Positions 42,345 to 51,598 of a stretch of DNA of 64,000 bases are shown here, piece by piece. Source of the stretch: Kitasatospora sp. NA04385 (GTDB lineage Bacteria > Actinomycetota > Actinomycetes > Streptomycetales > Streptomycetaceae); contig NZ_CP054919.1 of NCBI RefSeq assembly GCF_013364235.1, forward strand, positions 144,134 through 208,133, given 5' to 3'. Numbering within the stretch: position 1 is the first letter of the stretch; each line of letters opens with the position of its first letter. The position numbers were made by a program, and so were the translations under genes. The notes beneath the pieces are model-generated. The model was not told the origin of the DNA. It worked only from the letters and a program-made list of their open reading frames with translations, and searched no databases.

Positions 42345-44576
42345 TCAGGGGGAGACCAGGCTCCACTTCTGGTTGTCACCGCTGCCGGCGGGCCACTGGA
42401 GGACCTTGCCGCCGTTGACGAGCGAGCCGTTGTCGACGTCCACGAGCTGGCCGTCGGAGACGCTCTTGAGCCGGACCAGGTTGGGCCCGGCGTCGACCAG
42501 CGTCCAGCGGGAGTTGGCGTTGCCGTCGTAGGGCCACTGGACGAGCTGGGTGCCGGCCGCGGTGGTCGAGCCCGGGACGTTCAGCGACTTGCCGCTGTTG
42601 ACGTTGGTGACGCTGTAGGAGCCGCCGCCCTGCGCGGTGAACGTCCACTGCTGGTCGGCGGCCTGGTTGTCCTGCCACTGGACGAGGCCGGCGCTGTTGG
42701 CGGTGGAGGCGCCGCCGACGTCCAGCCGGCCGCCGCTGTTGGCGTTGACCAGCTTGTACGCGACGCCCGCGACGGGCACCGGGACGAGCGTCCACTGCTG
42801 GGCGGTGCTGCCCGCGGCGGCGGTCTGCTGGACGACCGACCCGCCCGAGACGGCGATGTTCTGGCCGTCGTAGCGGGAGGTCACGGTGTAGGCGCCGGTG
42901 CCGGTCGGGGTCAGCTTCCACTGCGAGTTGCCGTGGTGGTCGTCGTGGTACTGGATCAGCTGGGTGCCGGGAACGGTGGTCGGGCCCGGGATGTTGACGA
43001 GCCGGCCGCTCTTGACGTTGTCGATCCTGAAGTAGCCGTCGCCGGTGGGGGCCAGCTGCCACTGCTGGTCGGTGGCGCCGTTGGCGCCCGCCGGCACCAG
43101 GCCCGCGCCGTCGGCGGTCGAGCCGCCGGAGACGTCCAGGTACTGGCCGGTGGCGGCGTTGACCAGGTGGTAGCGCACCGAGGTGTACGTGGCGGAGGCG
43201 GCCGGGGTGACCTTGAGCAGGCGGCTGGCGTGCGCGTTCAGGCCCGCGCCGAACGAGCCGGAGAAGGAGCCGAGTTCGGTGTGCGTCCACAGGTCGCGCA
43301 CGGTCGCCGAGCCGGAGAAGCCGAGGTCGGCGAAGCGGGCGGTGACGTCGGCCGCGGAGGAGCCGAGGTTGAACAGGGCGACGGTGTAGCTGCCGTCCGG
43401 GTTCGGGGTGACCCAGGTCTGCTGCTGGGTGAGCTGGTCGACCGGGCGGGCGGTGCGGCCGGCCTGGTTGACGCCGATGACCTCGTCGTTCTTCAGCATC
43501 GCCAGGTCGGTCGGGTCCATGGCGGTCAGGTCGGTGCCGAGCAGGAGCGAGGAGTTGGTGACCGCCCACAGGGTCATGTGGGTCTGCATCTCGTCCCGGG
43601 TGAGCCCGGCGTTGGCGGGGCCGTTGCCGATCTCCAGCGAGTCCAGGTCGTTCCAGCCGCCGGGGCCGTTGGAGGCGGCCCACTTCGGGGAGCCCGCGAA
43701 GCGCTTGGCGACGTTGTCCCACTTGGTCAGCGGGTAGGGGCTGCCGTTGGTGCCGCAGTAGCACTCCAGGTCGCCGTCGGTGCGCCAGCTGTTGGAGTAC
43801 TGCCGCCAGGTGGCGGCGGACTTGACGTCCAGGGCCAGCGACAGGCCGAGGTGGATGGTCCGGCCGGTCTGGTTCAGGGCCTGCGACCAGTGCTGGACGT
43901 CGGGGGCGTTCCAGGTGCCGACGCCGTCCAGCTTGATGTAGTCCACGCCCCAGGAGGCCAGCAGGTCGGCCCAGGAGTCGAGGTACGCCTGCGCGGCGGC
44001 GGGGTTCTTGGCGTAGTCGATGTAGTACATGCCGTTGCGGCCGGGGCCGAAGTTGTTCTCGAACTTCGTGGTGTCGGAGACGATGTCCCGGGCGTGGAAC
44101 GCGGTGCCCTCGATCGGGGTGTTCTGGTTGTACGCCGCGACCGGGATGCCCGCGGTGAGGTACATGCCGAACTTCTCGCCCAGGCCGTGCACGTAGTCGC
44201 CGACCGGCTTCATGCCGTTCGGGAACTTCGCGGGGTCGATCTTCCACCGGCCGTAGGCGTCCACGTCGGTGGTGGTCTTGAGGTAGTAGTAGTCGTCGAC
44301 GTTGACGTACGTGAAGCCGTGGGGGATCAGGCCGTTGTCGTGCATGGCCTTGGCCTGGGCCTCGATGCCGGCCTCGGTCGGGTTGTAGCGGACGCTGCTC
44401 CAGCTGCTCCACCCCATCGGCGGCGTCAGCGCGGCGCCGTTGTCCTGGGCGGCGGCCGGCGCGGCGCCGCCCACCACCGCGAGGGGGACGAGGGCCGCGC
44501 AGAGGCCGACCGAGACCGCGAGCGCCGACGAGCGCCGGGCCCTGCGTCCGGGCGGGGAGGCGGGGAGTACGGACAT
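42345..44576 (-). CDS. Secreted GH27 alpha-galactosidase with two beta-trefoil lectins
   Basis: 743 aa. Signal peptide (about 1-44). GH27 barrel: TPPMGWSSWSSV, YVNVDDYYY, nucleophile D217 in VDYIKLDG, acid/base candidate D267 in WRTDGDLE, and WNDLDSLEIGNG. C-terminal Greek-key domain (DLWTHTEL). Then six QxW lectin repeats (DQQW, NSQW, AQQW, DQQW, NSRW, NQKW), i.e. two beta-trefoil modules at about 480-743. Full-length secreted exo-galactosidase type. Unlike the other GH27 gene (8774) the canonical MGWSSW is kept. ATG 44576 follows AAGGAAC. Possible DeoR-like sites lie at 44704-44737. Confidence 0.93.
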   Translation of the reverse strand: MSVLPASPPGRRARRSSALAVSVGLCAALVPLAVVGGAAPAAAQDNGAALTPPMGWSSWSSVRYNPTEAGIEAQAKAMHDNGLIPHGFTYVNVDDYYYLKTTTDVDAYGRWKIDPAKFPNGMKPVGDYVHGLGEKFGMYLTAGIPVAAYNQNTPIEGTAFHARDIVSDTTKFENNFGPGRNGMYYIDYAKNPAAAQAYLDSWADLLASWGVDYIKLDGVGTWNAPDVQHWSQALNQTGRTIHLGLSLALDVKSAATWRQYSNSWRTDGDLECYCGTNGSPYPLTKWDNVAKRFAGSPKWAASNGPGGWNDLDSLEIGNGPANAGLTRDEMQTHMTLWAVTNSSLLLGTDLTAMDPTDLAMLKNDEVIGVNQAGRTARPVDQLTQQQTWVTPNPDGSYTVALFNLGSSAADVTARFADLGFSGSATVRDLWTHTELGSFSGSFGAGLNAHASRLLKVTPAASATYTSVRYHLVNAATGQYLDVSGGSTADGAGLVPAGANGATDQQWQLAPTGDGYFRIDNVKSGRLVNIPGPTTVPGTQLIQYHDDHHGNSQWKLTPTGTGAYTVTSRYDGQNIAVSGGSVVQQTAAAGSTAQQWTLVPVPVAGVAYKLVNANSGGRLDVGGASTANSAGLVQWQDNQAADQQWTFTAQGGGSYSVTNVNSGKSLNVPGSTTAAGTQLVQWPYDGNANSRWTLVDAGPNLVRLKSVSDGQLVDVDNGSLVNGGKVLQWPAGSGDNQKWSLVSP

Positions 44577-44886
44577 GTCGTTCCTTGAGGGTGTGGCGCG
44601 GCCGCAGGCGGGGTACCGGCGGCGCGCGCGAGGGTGGATGGTGCCGGTGCGAGGTTCCGGGTGTTCGCGAGCGCGTCCTGCGGCGCTCCGAGCGATGCCC
44701 GTCGTTCGACCAAAAAGCAACACAACGAACCAGAAAGACACGCAATCAATCAGGTATGCACATAGGCAACGCTCTGTTCACGTGCACGTCAAGACCTGTG
44801 ACGCGGCGGGCCCGGTTCGAAGCCGTCCCGTTATCGAGTGGTCGGGGCGGGCGGGCTGCCGCCCCGGACGCGCCGCGTCAGGGGGC
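44577..44886. promoter_or_regulatory. GH27 promoter region with DeoR-like repeats
   Basis: On the minus strand 44737-44724 reads CTTTCTGGTTCGTT and 44718-44704 GCTTTTTGGTCGAAC, two imperfect copies about 20 bp (two helical turns) apart. They resemble the TTTCG...TTCGTT repeats at 39621-39640. The surrounding 44700-44770 stretch is unusually A/T rich for the window and could hold the promoter. The rest of the gap up to 44886 has no supported gene. Confidence 0.5.
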
Positions 44887-45816
44887 TCAGCCGAGCGCGC
44901 CGGGGGACTCCGCGTCGTGCGCCAGCAGCCGGGGGGCGCCGCCGCCGTCGGCGGGAACGGCCCAGACGTCGGCGCCCTTGCCCCCGCCGTGCGGCAGCCC
45001 GTACGCGACGGTGGCGTCGTCCAGCCACGCCGCCTGGTCGTCGACGCTGCGCGACTCGGCGAGCGGGGTCTCCGCGAGGTCGGAGAGCCGCAGGACGGTG
45101 AGGCGCCAGCCGCTGCCGTCCGGGAGCATCTTCTTGTAGGCGATGCGGGTGCCGTCCGGGGAGAGCGAGGGGCACTCGACGTCGTCCTTGAGCGGGTGCA
45201 GGTCGCGGGCGGCGAAGTCGCCGCGGACCAGCGACCGGTGGCCGCCGGTCGACATCGTGGCGTAGAAGGTGTTGTCGTCCCGGGCGAACGTGACGCCCCA
45301 GAAGTTGGCGTCGGCCGCGGCCGGCCGGCCGTCGACGGTGAAGTCCTCCAGGGTGCCGACGATGGTGCCGGTGCCGGTGTCCAGGATGCCGGAGCGGGTG
45401 GAGAAGTGGCCGCCGTTGTAGGAGTCGCCGGCGACGAAGACGGTCCAGGAGACCATCCGCCCGGTCGGCGAGACCCTGGCCCGGTTGGGGACGCCGTTGA
45501 GCGGGATGCTGCGCAGCTGCTTCAGGTCGTGGTCCAGCACCGTCAGTTGGTAGGACTCCGGGCTCTCCCGCAGGCAGACGCCGGTCCCGGCGGCCGCGTA
45601 GACCCGGGCGCAGGGCAGCGCGGAGCCCTGGCGGCTGCCGTCCGGGCGCTGGACGGCGAGGTGCCCGGTGGCGGTGTCGCGGACGAGCAGTCCCGGGCCG
45701 TCCAGGGTGGCGCCGCCACCGCCGGGGGCGGGCGGGGGCCGCAGCAGGATGTAGCCGACGGCGACGGCCGCGAGCACCGCGGTGGCGGCGAGGGCCGCGA
45801 TGATGCGCCACTTCAC
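44887..45816 (-). CDS. TolB-like beta-propeller protein with N-terminal membrane anchor
   Basis: 309 aa. One N-terminal hydrophobic segment (VKWRIIAALAATAVLAAVAV) acts as signal or anchor; the rest is a beta-propeller with TolB-like blades (CPSLSPDGTRIAYKKM, DDQAAWLDDATVAYGLP, GADVWAVPADGG). It lacks enzymatic motifs. GTG 45816 overlaps the MFS transporter stop by 4 bases, so the two are coupled. A surface sensor or assembly partner of the transporter is possible. Function unknown. Confidence 0.8.
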   Translation of the reverse strand: MKWRIIAALAATAVLAAVAVGYILLRPPPAPGGGGATLDGPGLLVRDTATGHLAVQRPDGSRQGSALPCARVYAAAGTGVCLRESPESYQLTVLDHDLKQLRSIPLNGVPNRARVSPTGRMVSWTVFVAGDSYNGGHFSTRSGILDTGTGTIVGTLEDFTVDGRPAAADANFWGVTFARDDNTFYATMSTGGHRSLVRGDFAARDLHPLKDDVECPSLSPDGTRIAYKKMLPDGSGWRLTVLRLSDLAETPLAESRSVDDQAAWLDDATVAYGLPHGGGKGADVWAVPADGGGAPRLLAHDAESPGALG

Positions 45817-47048
45817 TTGCGCACGTCCTTCGAGCGTTCGAGCAGGGGGATGGAGGCCGCCAGGGCCACGGCCGCGGCCCCGGCGGCGGCGAGGCAGGCC
45901 GGGGCCGTGCCCCAGGACTGCCAGGCGAGGCCGAACAGCGCGGAGGAGAGCAGGTAGGCCATGGCCTGGCCGGTCTGGACCAGGGCCAGCCCGCTGGTGC
46001 GCAGTTCGGGAGGCAGCAGCGGGCCCGCGATCGCCATCAGCACGCCGTCGGTGGCGGCGTAGAACGCGCCGTAGAGGAGCAGGACGCACCACGGGGAGCC
46101 GTGCCCGGTGGCGAGCAGCAGGTAGACCGCCAGCAGGGCGGCGTAGCCGCCGAGCGCGACCGGGCGGCGCCCGACGCGGTCGGCGAGCCGCCCGAGGGGC
46201 GGCGCCAGCAGCAGGTAGGCGAGCGCCGTACCGACGGCCAGCAGCGGGAACGCGGTGACCGGCAGGTCGTCGCGGCGCTGGAGGACCAGGTAGACGAACC
46301 CGTCGCCGATGGTGGCGGTTCCGAGCAGCGCGGCGGCCGCGCACACCGCCCGGAACCGGCCCCGGCCCAGCAGGCGGAGGGCGGCGCGCGGCGAGACGGC
46401 CTCCGGCGGCAGGGGGTCCCGCCGGTCGCGGACGAACAGCGCGAGCAGGACGATGCCCAGCAGGGCGAAGCACGCGCTGGCGACGAAGACCGCGTCGTAG
46501 GAGCGGCCCGCTCCCCCGGCCAGGGCGAGCACGCCGAGTGCCACGATCGGTCCGGCGAACGCGCCGAGGCTGTCCAGGGCGCGGTGCGCGCCGAAGGCGC
46601 GGCCGAGCCGCTCCTCGGGGACGGAGAGGGTGATGAGGGCGTCCCGGGGCGCGGTGCGCAGGCCCTTGCCGGTGCGGTCGGCGGCCAGCACGGCACCGAT
46701 GGCGGCGGGTGCGCTGCCGGTGCACAGCAGGCCGAACTTGGCGAGGGCGGAGAGTCCGTAGCCGACCGCGGCGACGGCCTTGCGCTGCCGGAAGCGGTCC
46801 GCGGCGTAGCCGCCGACGAGCCGGGTGAGGGCGGTGGCGCCGGTGTACAGGCCGTCCACGGCGCCGTACTGGGCGACGGACAGGTGCAGGCCCAGGACGA
46901 GGTAGGCGGGCAGCACGGAGGACACCATCTCGGCGGAGACGTCGGTGACCAGGCTGACCAGCCCGAGGGCGAGGACGTTGCCGGTGAGGACGCGGCGGGC
47001 CGGGCCCCCCTTGAGGGAGGCGTCGGCCCGCACGCCGGTGAGGTACAT
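45813..47048 (-). CDS. MFS transporter (probable exporter)
   Basis: 411 aa with twelve predicted helices. Motif A-like GGYAADRFRQRKA between helices 2 and 3, ADRTGKGLRTAPRDALI in the fourth-helix region (a mark of a subgroup of actinobacterial MFS proteins), and GRLADRVGRRPVALGG in the second half. Substrate unknown; drug or metabolite efflux is usual. ATG 47048 lies 7 bases beyond the phosphoesterase stop and the gene overlaps the propeller gene, so three genes form one minus-strand unit. Confidence 0.85.
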   Translation of the reverse strand: MYLTGVRADASLKGGPARRVLTGNVLALGLVSLVTDVSAEMVSSVLPAYLVLGLHLSVAQYGAVDGLYTGATALTRLVGGYAADRFRQRKAVAAVGYGLSALAKFGLLCTGSAPAAIGAVLAADRTGKGLRTAPRDALITLSVPEERLGRAFGAHRALDSLGAFAGPIVALGVLALAGGAGRSYDAVFVASACFALLGIVLLALFVRDRRDPLPPEAVSPRAALRLLGRGRFRAVCAAAALLGTATIGDGFVYLVLQRRDDLPVTAFPLLAVGTALAYLLLAPPLGRLADRVGRRPVALGGYAALLAVYLLLATGHGSPWCVLLLYGAFYAATDGVLMAIAGPLLPPELRTSGLALVQTGQAMAYLLSSALFGLAWQSWGTAPACLAAAGAAAVALAASIPLLERSKDVRK

Positions 47049-47055
47049 GGTCGGT

Positions 47056-48348
47056 TCAGCCGGCCTGGGTGAAGGTCCAGGACTGGAGGGAGCCGCCGGT
47101 GCCGGCCTGCTGGGTGAGCGGGGAGCCGCTGCCGGCGGCGCCGGCGGTGACGGCCAGGCCGCTGCGCTGGTTGACCAGGGCGTAGCCGGAGCCGCTGGGC
47201 ACGACGGACCAGTGCTGGTTGGCGTTGCCGTTGCAGGTCCACTGGATGATCTTCGAACCCGGGGCGGTGGAGGCGTCCGAGTCGTCGGCGCACAGCCCGG
47301 AGGCCTGGTTCTTGAGCTGGTAGGTGCCGTCGCCGTTGGCGGTGAAGGTCCACTTCTGGTTGGCGCCGGTGGTGGCGGGCCAGACGATCAGCTGGGTGCC
47401 CCTGGCGGTGGAGGAGCCGGGGTCGTCCATCGCCTGGCCGGAGGAGAGCTTCACCTGGTACGTCCCGCCGGAGACGACCGGGCTGTCGGGGCCGGTGCCC
47501 CAGATGTCGGTGATCGGGGCGGCGGTGGCGGCGGCCCCGGCGTGCGGCAGGCCGTACATGTCCTCGATGGTGCGCAGGACGCTGTAGTGGTTGATCTGCT
47601 CGCCGTAGTCGCCGGGCTTGACGGGCTGGCCGTTGATGAGGGTGGTGATCTGGTTGACGCTGGTGAAGTTGTCCTCGTCGAAGGTGGTGATGAGGACGCT
47701 GTTGTGGGTCTTGGCCCACTGGACGTAGGCGTCCAGGTGGGTCTTGAGCCAGGTGTCGCCGGTGTCCACCGAGCAGTCGTGCATGTCGCCGCACAGGTTC
47801 GGGATGACGAAGGAGACGGTGGGCAGCCGGGTGAAGTCGGTGGGGAAGTCGGTGAGCGGCTTGTTGGCCGAGGCGGGCACGTTGGTGAAGTCGACCCACG
47901 GCGCGTGCTTGCGCGCGTACTTGCCCGAGCCGCAGGCGGTGGAGCCGGTGGCGGGCAGGTCCTCGGAGTAGCCGGCGAAGGTCCGCCCCGCGGCGATCAG
48001 CTGGGCGCCCAGGTTGTCGGTGCCGAAGGTGTGCGGACAGGAGTCGTCCTCGACGCCCTGGTTGGAGCCGGAGAACAGGTGCAGGTAGTTCGGCTGGCTG
48101 GGGTGCTGGATGCCGAAGGCGTTGGTGAAGTGCGCCCCGGTGCGGGCGAGTTGGTTGATGTACGGGGCACTGGAGCTGCCGATGACCTGGTTGTGCGCGT
48201 GGTTCTCGAACACCACCACGACCACGTGGTCCGGGCTGGGCAGCCCGGTGGCGGCGCCGACGGGGCGGGCGTCCACCACCAGCACGGCAGCGGCCAGGGC
48301 GAGCGCGCCCGCCAGGCCGGACGCGATCACCGACTTCCTGTTCAGCAT
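47056..48348 (-). CDS. Secreted phosphoesterase (acid phosphatase type) with ricin-type lectin
   Basis: 430 aa. Signal peptide (about 1-32). Phosphoesterase-family domain: PDHVVVVVFENHAHNQVIG (metal-binding E-N-H), HPSQPNYLHLFSG, SFVIPNLCGDMHDCS and LLITTFDEDNF. A C-terminal beta-trefoil lectin (about 300-430; NQKW, NQHW, LQSW) would hold it on glycan. Related domains cleave phosphomonoesters or phospholipid head groups. ATG 48348 follows AAGGAG by 6 bases. Upstream repeats GTTCTTTCAT and GTTCAACTCAT (minus strand, 48524-48504) faintly recall PHO boxes. Confidence 0.9.
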   Translation of the reverse strand: MLNRKSVIASGLAGALALAAAVLVVDARPVGAATGLPSPDHVVVVVFENHAHNQVIGSSSAPYINQLARTGAHFTNAFGIQHPSQPNYLHLFSGSNQGVEDDSCPHTFGTDNLGAQLIAAGRTFAGYSEDLPATGSTACGSGKYARKHAPWVDFTNVPASANKPLTDFPTDFTRLPTVSFVIPNLCGDMHDCSVDTGDTWLKTHLDAYVQWAKTHNSVLITTFDEDNFTSVNQITTLINGQPVKPGDYGEQINHYSVLRTIEDMYGLPHAGAAATAAPITDIWGTGPDSPVVSGGTYQVKLSSGQAMDDPGSSTARGTQLIVWPATTGANQKWTFTANGDGTYQLKNQASGLCADDSDASTAPGSKIIQWTCNGNANQHWSVVPSGSGYALVNQRSGLAVTAGAAGSGSPLTQQAGTGGSLQSWTFTQAG

Positions 48349-49045
48349 GGTTGGCTCCTTGTCGTGGCGAATCGCGCTGCGCGACCGGGTGACGTCACCG
48401 ACGGTGGGGGTTCGTTCGGGCAGGGCGAGGCGCCGGAGGGGGGCGGCAGGCCCGCGACGAGGGGGTGCCGTCTGCACCCCTGCCAGGTTTTGTGCCATTG
48501 CACATGAGTTGAACATGAAAGAACAAGCCCTCGGCTTCGAATTGGCCGAAGTTTCACCAGCCGGACGACGGGCGTTCAAGGCGACGGGGAGGTGCGAGCC
48601 GGTCCCCGTCGATCTCTTCGTAGACCAACGGGCCTTGCTATGAGGTTAGTTGACCGCCTTTCCGGCCGAGCGGGCCGGATGGCCGGACGCCGCCTCGGAC
48701 GTCCACCGGTCGGCGTGACGGGCTGCCGCCACGGCACATCCTTGTGCATAATTGTGCGATCTGGTACAACCGGAACGCGGGCCGATCGGTCGACGCGATC
48801 GCCGATCGCCGAGGGGCGCGCGGCTGCCCAGAGATCCGACCATTGTGCGGTCGCGCTCGGCGAGAGCGCGCCCGTCGGCCACCGACCGGCGGCCGGGTCC
48901 GACGCGTCGCCCGGCAGGTGCGGCAACCGTGTGCCGCTGCGGCCCGCCCGGCGGGCTCCGCCGTTTCCCCCTGATTTGTCACGCTTCGTCAGCTATGGGG
49001 GCTTCTGGTAAGTTGCGACGTCCCCCCGTTCGACCAGGAGCTTCC
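48349..49045. other. Large divergent intergenic region with short repeats
   Basis: 697 bases without a convincing gene; open frames here are Arg/Pro-rich shadows. Seen: TGTGC-CATT-GCACA inverted repeat (48491-48504); adjacent GTTCTTTCAT and GTTCAACTCAT on the minus strand (48524-48504), possibly PhoP-like for the phosphoesterase; and TTGTGCATAA followed by TTGTGC (48742-48757) with a 10-base pitch facing the metalloprotease gene. The ribosome site AGGAG lies at 49036-49040. Confidence 0.45.
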
Positions 49046-50518
49046 GTGTCCCGTCCTTCCCCCCTGTCGCTCGCCGGCACCCGGGCCCGTCGCACGGCGC
49101 TGTCAGCGCTCGTCGTCGCGTCGTCGGCCGGCCTCGCGATCGCCCCGATAGCCGCCCCCGGGGCGGTGGCGGCCGACAAGAAACATCCGATCACCATTGC
49201 GGTCACCACCGATCCGTCGCTGCCCCAGCCCGGCGACGGCGGCGCCGCGTACCTCGCCGAGGTCAAGAAGGGCGTGGCGGCCGCGGCGGAGCTGTGGAGC
49301 GACGAGTCCGACGGGAACATCGAGTTCTCGATCGAGACCACCCGCTGGGTGCCCGGCCTCGGCACCTGCGACGGCGATCGCGGGCCCGCCCGCGAGCGGG
49401 TGGCGAAGGCGGTCGGCTTCACCGGCGGCCCGCGCAAGCACCTGATCGTGGCGGTCGGCAACTGCACCGGCGGCGGCAACGCCACCGGCTCGGTGACCGG
49501 CGGCCCCGACAGCGGCGGAGCGGTCTACGTACCCGGCCTCGGCAGCGGCGCCACCTACTCCCACGAGCTCGGGCACAACCTCGGCTTCGGCCACGCCGGC
49601 CTGCTCGTCTGCCCCACCGGCACCGTCGACGGCTCGCTGGGCACCGCCTGGGGCGAGAACGGGAACTGCAAGAACTCCGAGTACGGCGACGCCTGGGACG
49701 TCCAGGGCAGGTCGCGCGCGTGGATGCTCAAACCGCTCTCCAGCCCGAACCGCATTCGGCTGGGCTGGTTCGGCGCGGACCGCTACCGGGTGGTCCAGGG
49801 AGCCGGCGCCGACCAGCAGGTGACGATCAGCGCGCGCGACAACGAGTCGGGGCTCGTCGCGGTGCAGGCCACCGACCCGGGCACCGGCCGCACCTTCTAC
49901 GTCGAGCTGAGCCGACCGGTCGACCGGGACAAGGGCCTGGAGGACCCGGGCGGTCGCGTCGTCGACGAGGAGGGGACGAAGTTCCGGCGCGGCTACGGCG
50001 TGCGCATCCTGCGCTACATCGGCAAGGGCACCTCGACCACGCTGGTGCCCACGGCCGCCGGCCGCGACGGCGTGCGCAACGAGTACTGGTCGCCCGGCGA
50101 GGCGTTCCAGACCGCCGGTGGCGGGCTGCGCGTCGAGGTCGTCGGCATCGACGGCGGGCAGGCGACGCTGCGGATCTCCACCGCGGGCGGCGCCGGACAC
50201 CCGTCCCGGACTCCGGCGGCGTCGGCGGCCGCTCCCGGCACGCCCACCGCCTCCGCCGTCGCGTCCCCGTCGGGCATCGGCCCCGGCGAGGACGCCAGCG
50301 ACCCGGCCGACACCTTCATCGCCGACCCCGCGACCTCCGACGACACGGCGGCGGCCGGGCAGCCGACCGCCGCGGCGACCGGGGCCGCCGCGTCCGGCCT
50401 CGCCAAGACCGGCGCCGACCTCTCGGTCGGCGTCGTCGGGATCGTGCTGGTCGGCGTCGGCGCCGGGGTCTTCCTGGTCGTCCGCAACCGCCGCCCGCAG
50501 AGCCGGCACCGGCGCTGA
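49046..50518 (+). CDS. Wall-anchored zinc metalloprotease (second copy)
   Basis: 490 aa. Signal peptide (Ala/Val/Leu core ending PGAVAA near 46), protease domain with HELGHNLGFGH (about 173-183) and GDAWDVQGRSRAWML as the region of the Met-turn (the Met is replaced or displaced), beta-rich domain, Ala/Thr/Pro linker, LAKTG sorting signal, transmembrane helix and RNRRPQSRHRR tail. Same architecture as 19311-20720 but divergent in sequence. GTG 49046 follows AGGAG by 5 bases. Substrate unknown; surface protein turnover or release of glycopeptides is plausible. Confidence 0.88.
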   Translation: MSRPSPLSLAGTRARRTALSALVVASSAGLAIAPIAAPGAVAADKKHPITIAVTTDPSLPQPGDGGAAYLAEVKKGVAAAAELWSDESDGNIEFSIETTRWVPGLGTCDGDRGPARERVAKAVGFTGGPRKHLIVAVGNCTGGGNATGSVTGGPDSGGAVYVPGLGSGATYSHELGHNLGFGHAGLLVCPTGTVDGSLGTAWGENGNCKNSEYGDAWDVQGRSRAWMLKPLSSPNRIRLGWFGADRYRVVQGAGADQQVTISARDNESGLVAVQATDPGTGRTFYVELSRPVDRDKGLEDPGGRVVDEEGTKFRRGYGVRILRYIGKGTSTTLVPTAAGRDGVRNEYWSPGEAFQTAGGGLRVEVVGIDGGQATLRISTAGGAGHPSRTPAASAAAPGTPTASAVASPSGIGPGEDASDPADTFIADPATSDDTAAAGQPTAAATGAAASGLAKTGADLSVGVVGIVLVGVGAGVFLVVRNRRPQSRHRR

Positions 50519-50533
50519 GGCACTGCCGGGTTC

Positions 50534-50582
50534 CCCGCTGCGGCCAACTCGCCTACTTCGGAGGCGGGTTGGCCGCAGCGGG
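50534..50582. terminator. Long hairpin between convergent genes
   Basis: Bases 50534-50554 pair with 50562-50582 (CCCGCTGCGGCCAACTCGCC against its inverse, one G-T pair), a 21-bp stem, followed by GTTTA. It separates the metalloprotease (ends 50518) and aldo/keto reductase (ends 50606) genes. Confidence 0.85.
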
Positions 50583-50605
50583 TTTACAGCAGGTCGGCAG
50601 CGGGT

Positions 50606-51598
50606 CTACTCCGGCGGGACGGGCACGTCGGCCGGCAGCAAGCCCCGGTCCTTGAGCTCCGTCCACAGCGCCGCCGGGACGGTGCGGTGGAGCATGGCCG
50701 CGGCGTCCCGGACCTCGTCGGCGCTGCGGGTGCCCACCAGGACGCTCGCCACGGCCGGGTGCCCGAACGGGAAGCGCAGGGCGGCGGCGCGCAGCGGTAC
50801 GCCGTGCTTCTCGCAGACGGCCTTGAGCTCGGTGGCGCGGGCGAGCAGCTCGGCGGGCGCCTCGGCGTAGTCGAAGGTCGCGCCGGGGCGGGGGTCCGCG
50901 AGCAGCCCGGAGTTGAAGACTCCGCCGATGACGACGCCGACGCCCCGCTGCTCGGCCAGCGGCAGCAGCCCGGTCAGCCCCCGCTGGTCGAGCAGGGTGT
51001 AGCGGCCGGCCAGCAGGACGACGTCCACGTCGGTCTCGCGGATGAACCGGGCGAGCAGGTCGGCCTGGTTCATGCCCACCCCGATCGCCCCCAGGACGCC
51101 TTCGGCGCGCAGGCGTTCCAGTGCGGGGTAGCCCTCGGTGAGGGCCTGTTCGGCGTGGTCGTCGGGGTCGTGCAGGTAGGCGATGTCGATCCGGTCGAGG
51201 CCGAGCCGGTCGAGGCTCGCCTCGATGGAGGAGCGCACGCCGGCCGCGCTGAAGTCCCAGACCCGGCGGTGGGTGGCGGGTACCGCGAAGCCGTTGGCCA
51301 GGTCGTCGCCGCCGGTGAAGGGGGCGGGCTCCAGCAGGCGGCCGACCTTCGTGGAGAGGGTGTACTCGTCCCGGGGGAAGGCGCGGAGCGCGGCGCCGAG
51401 CCGGCGCTCGGACAGGCCGAGGCCGTAGTGCGGGGCGGTGTCGAAGTACCGTACGCCGGACTCCCAGGCCGCGGTGACGGCCTGTTCGGCCCGGGAGTCG
51501 GTGACCGGGGTGAACAGGTTGCCGATGCCGGCGGCGCCGAAGGCGAGTTCGGTGACCCGCACCTCCGTGCGACCGAGCCGGTTGCGGTGCGGGTTCAC
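50606..51598 (-). CDS. Aldo/keto reductase (probable L-fucose/D-threo-aldose dehydrogenase)
   Basis: 330 aa TIM-barrel NAD(P) oxidoreductase. Catalytic tetrad visible: D53 and Y58 in YFDTAPHYG, K84 in STKVG, H143 in YLHDPDD. GLGLSERRLG fits the D-threo-aldose 1-dehydrogenase/L-fucose dehydrogenase group, which oxidises L-fucose to its lactone. GTG 51598 overlaps the SDR stop by 4 bases. With the L-fuconate dehydratase, SDR and FAH genes upstream it completes all but the lactonase step of the non-phosphorylative L-fucose route. Confidence 0.9.
   Translation of the reverse strand: MNPHRNRLGRTEVRVTELAFGAAGIGNLFTPVTDSRAEQAVTAAWESGVRYFDTAPHYGLGLSERRLGAALRAFPRDEYTLSTKVGRLLEPAPFTGGDDLANGFAVPATHRRVWDFSAAGVRSSIEASLDRLGLDRIDIAYLHDPDDHAEQALTEGYPALERLRAEGVLGAIGVGMNQADLLARFIRETDVDVVLLAGRYTLLDQRGLTGLLPLAEQRGVGVVIGGVFNSGLLADPRPGATFDYAEAPAELLARATELKAVCEKHGVPLRAAALRFPFGHPAVASVLVGTRSADEVRDAAAMLHRTVPAALWTELKDRGLLPADVPVPPE

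Noticed and set aside
48592..49011. Possible small plus-strand gene in the large gap
   Set aside because: Arg/Gly/Pro-rich, no plausible ribosome site or family likeness, ends inside the next gene's leader.
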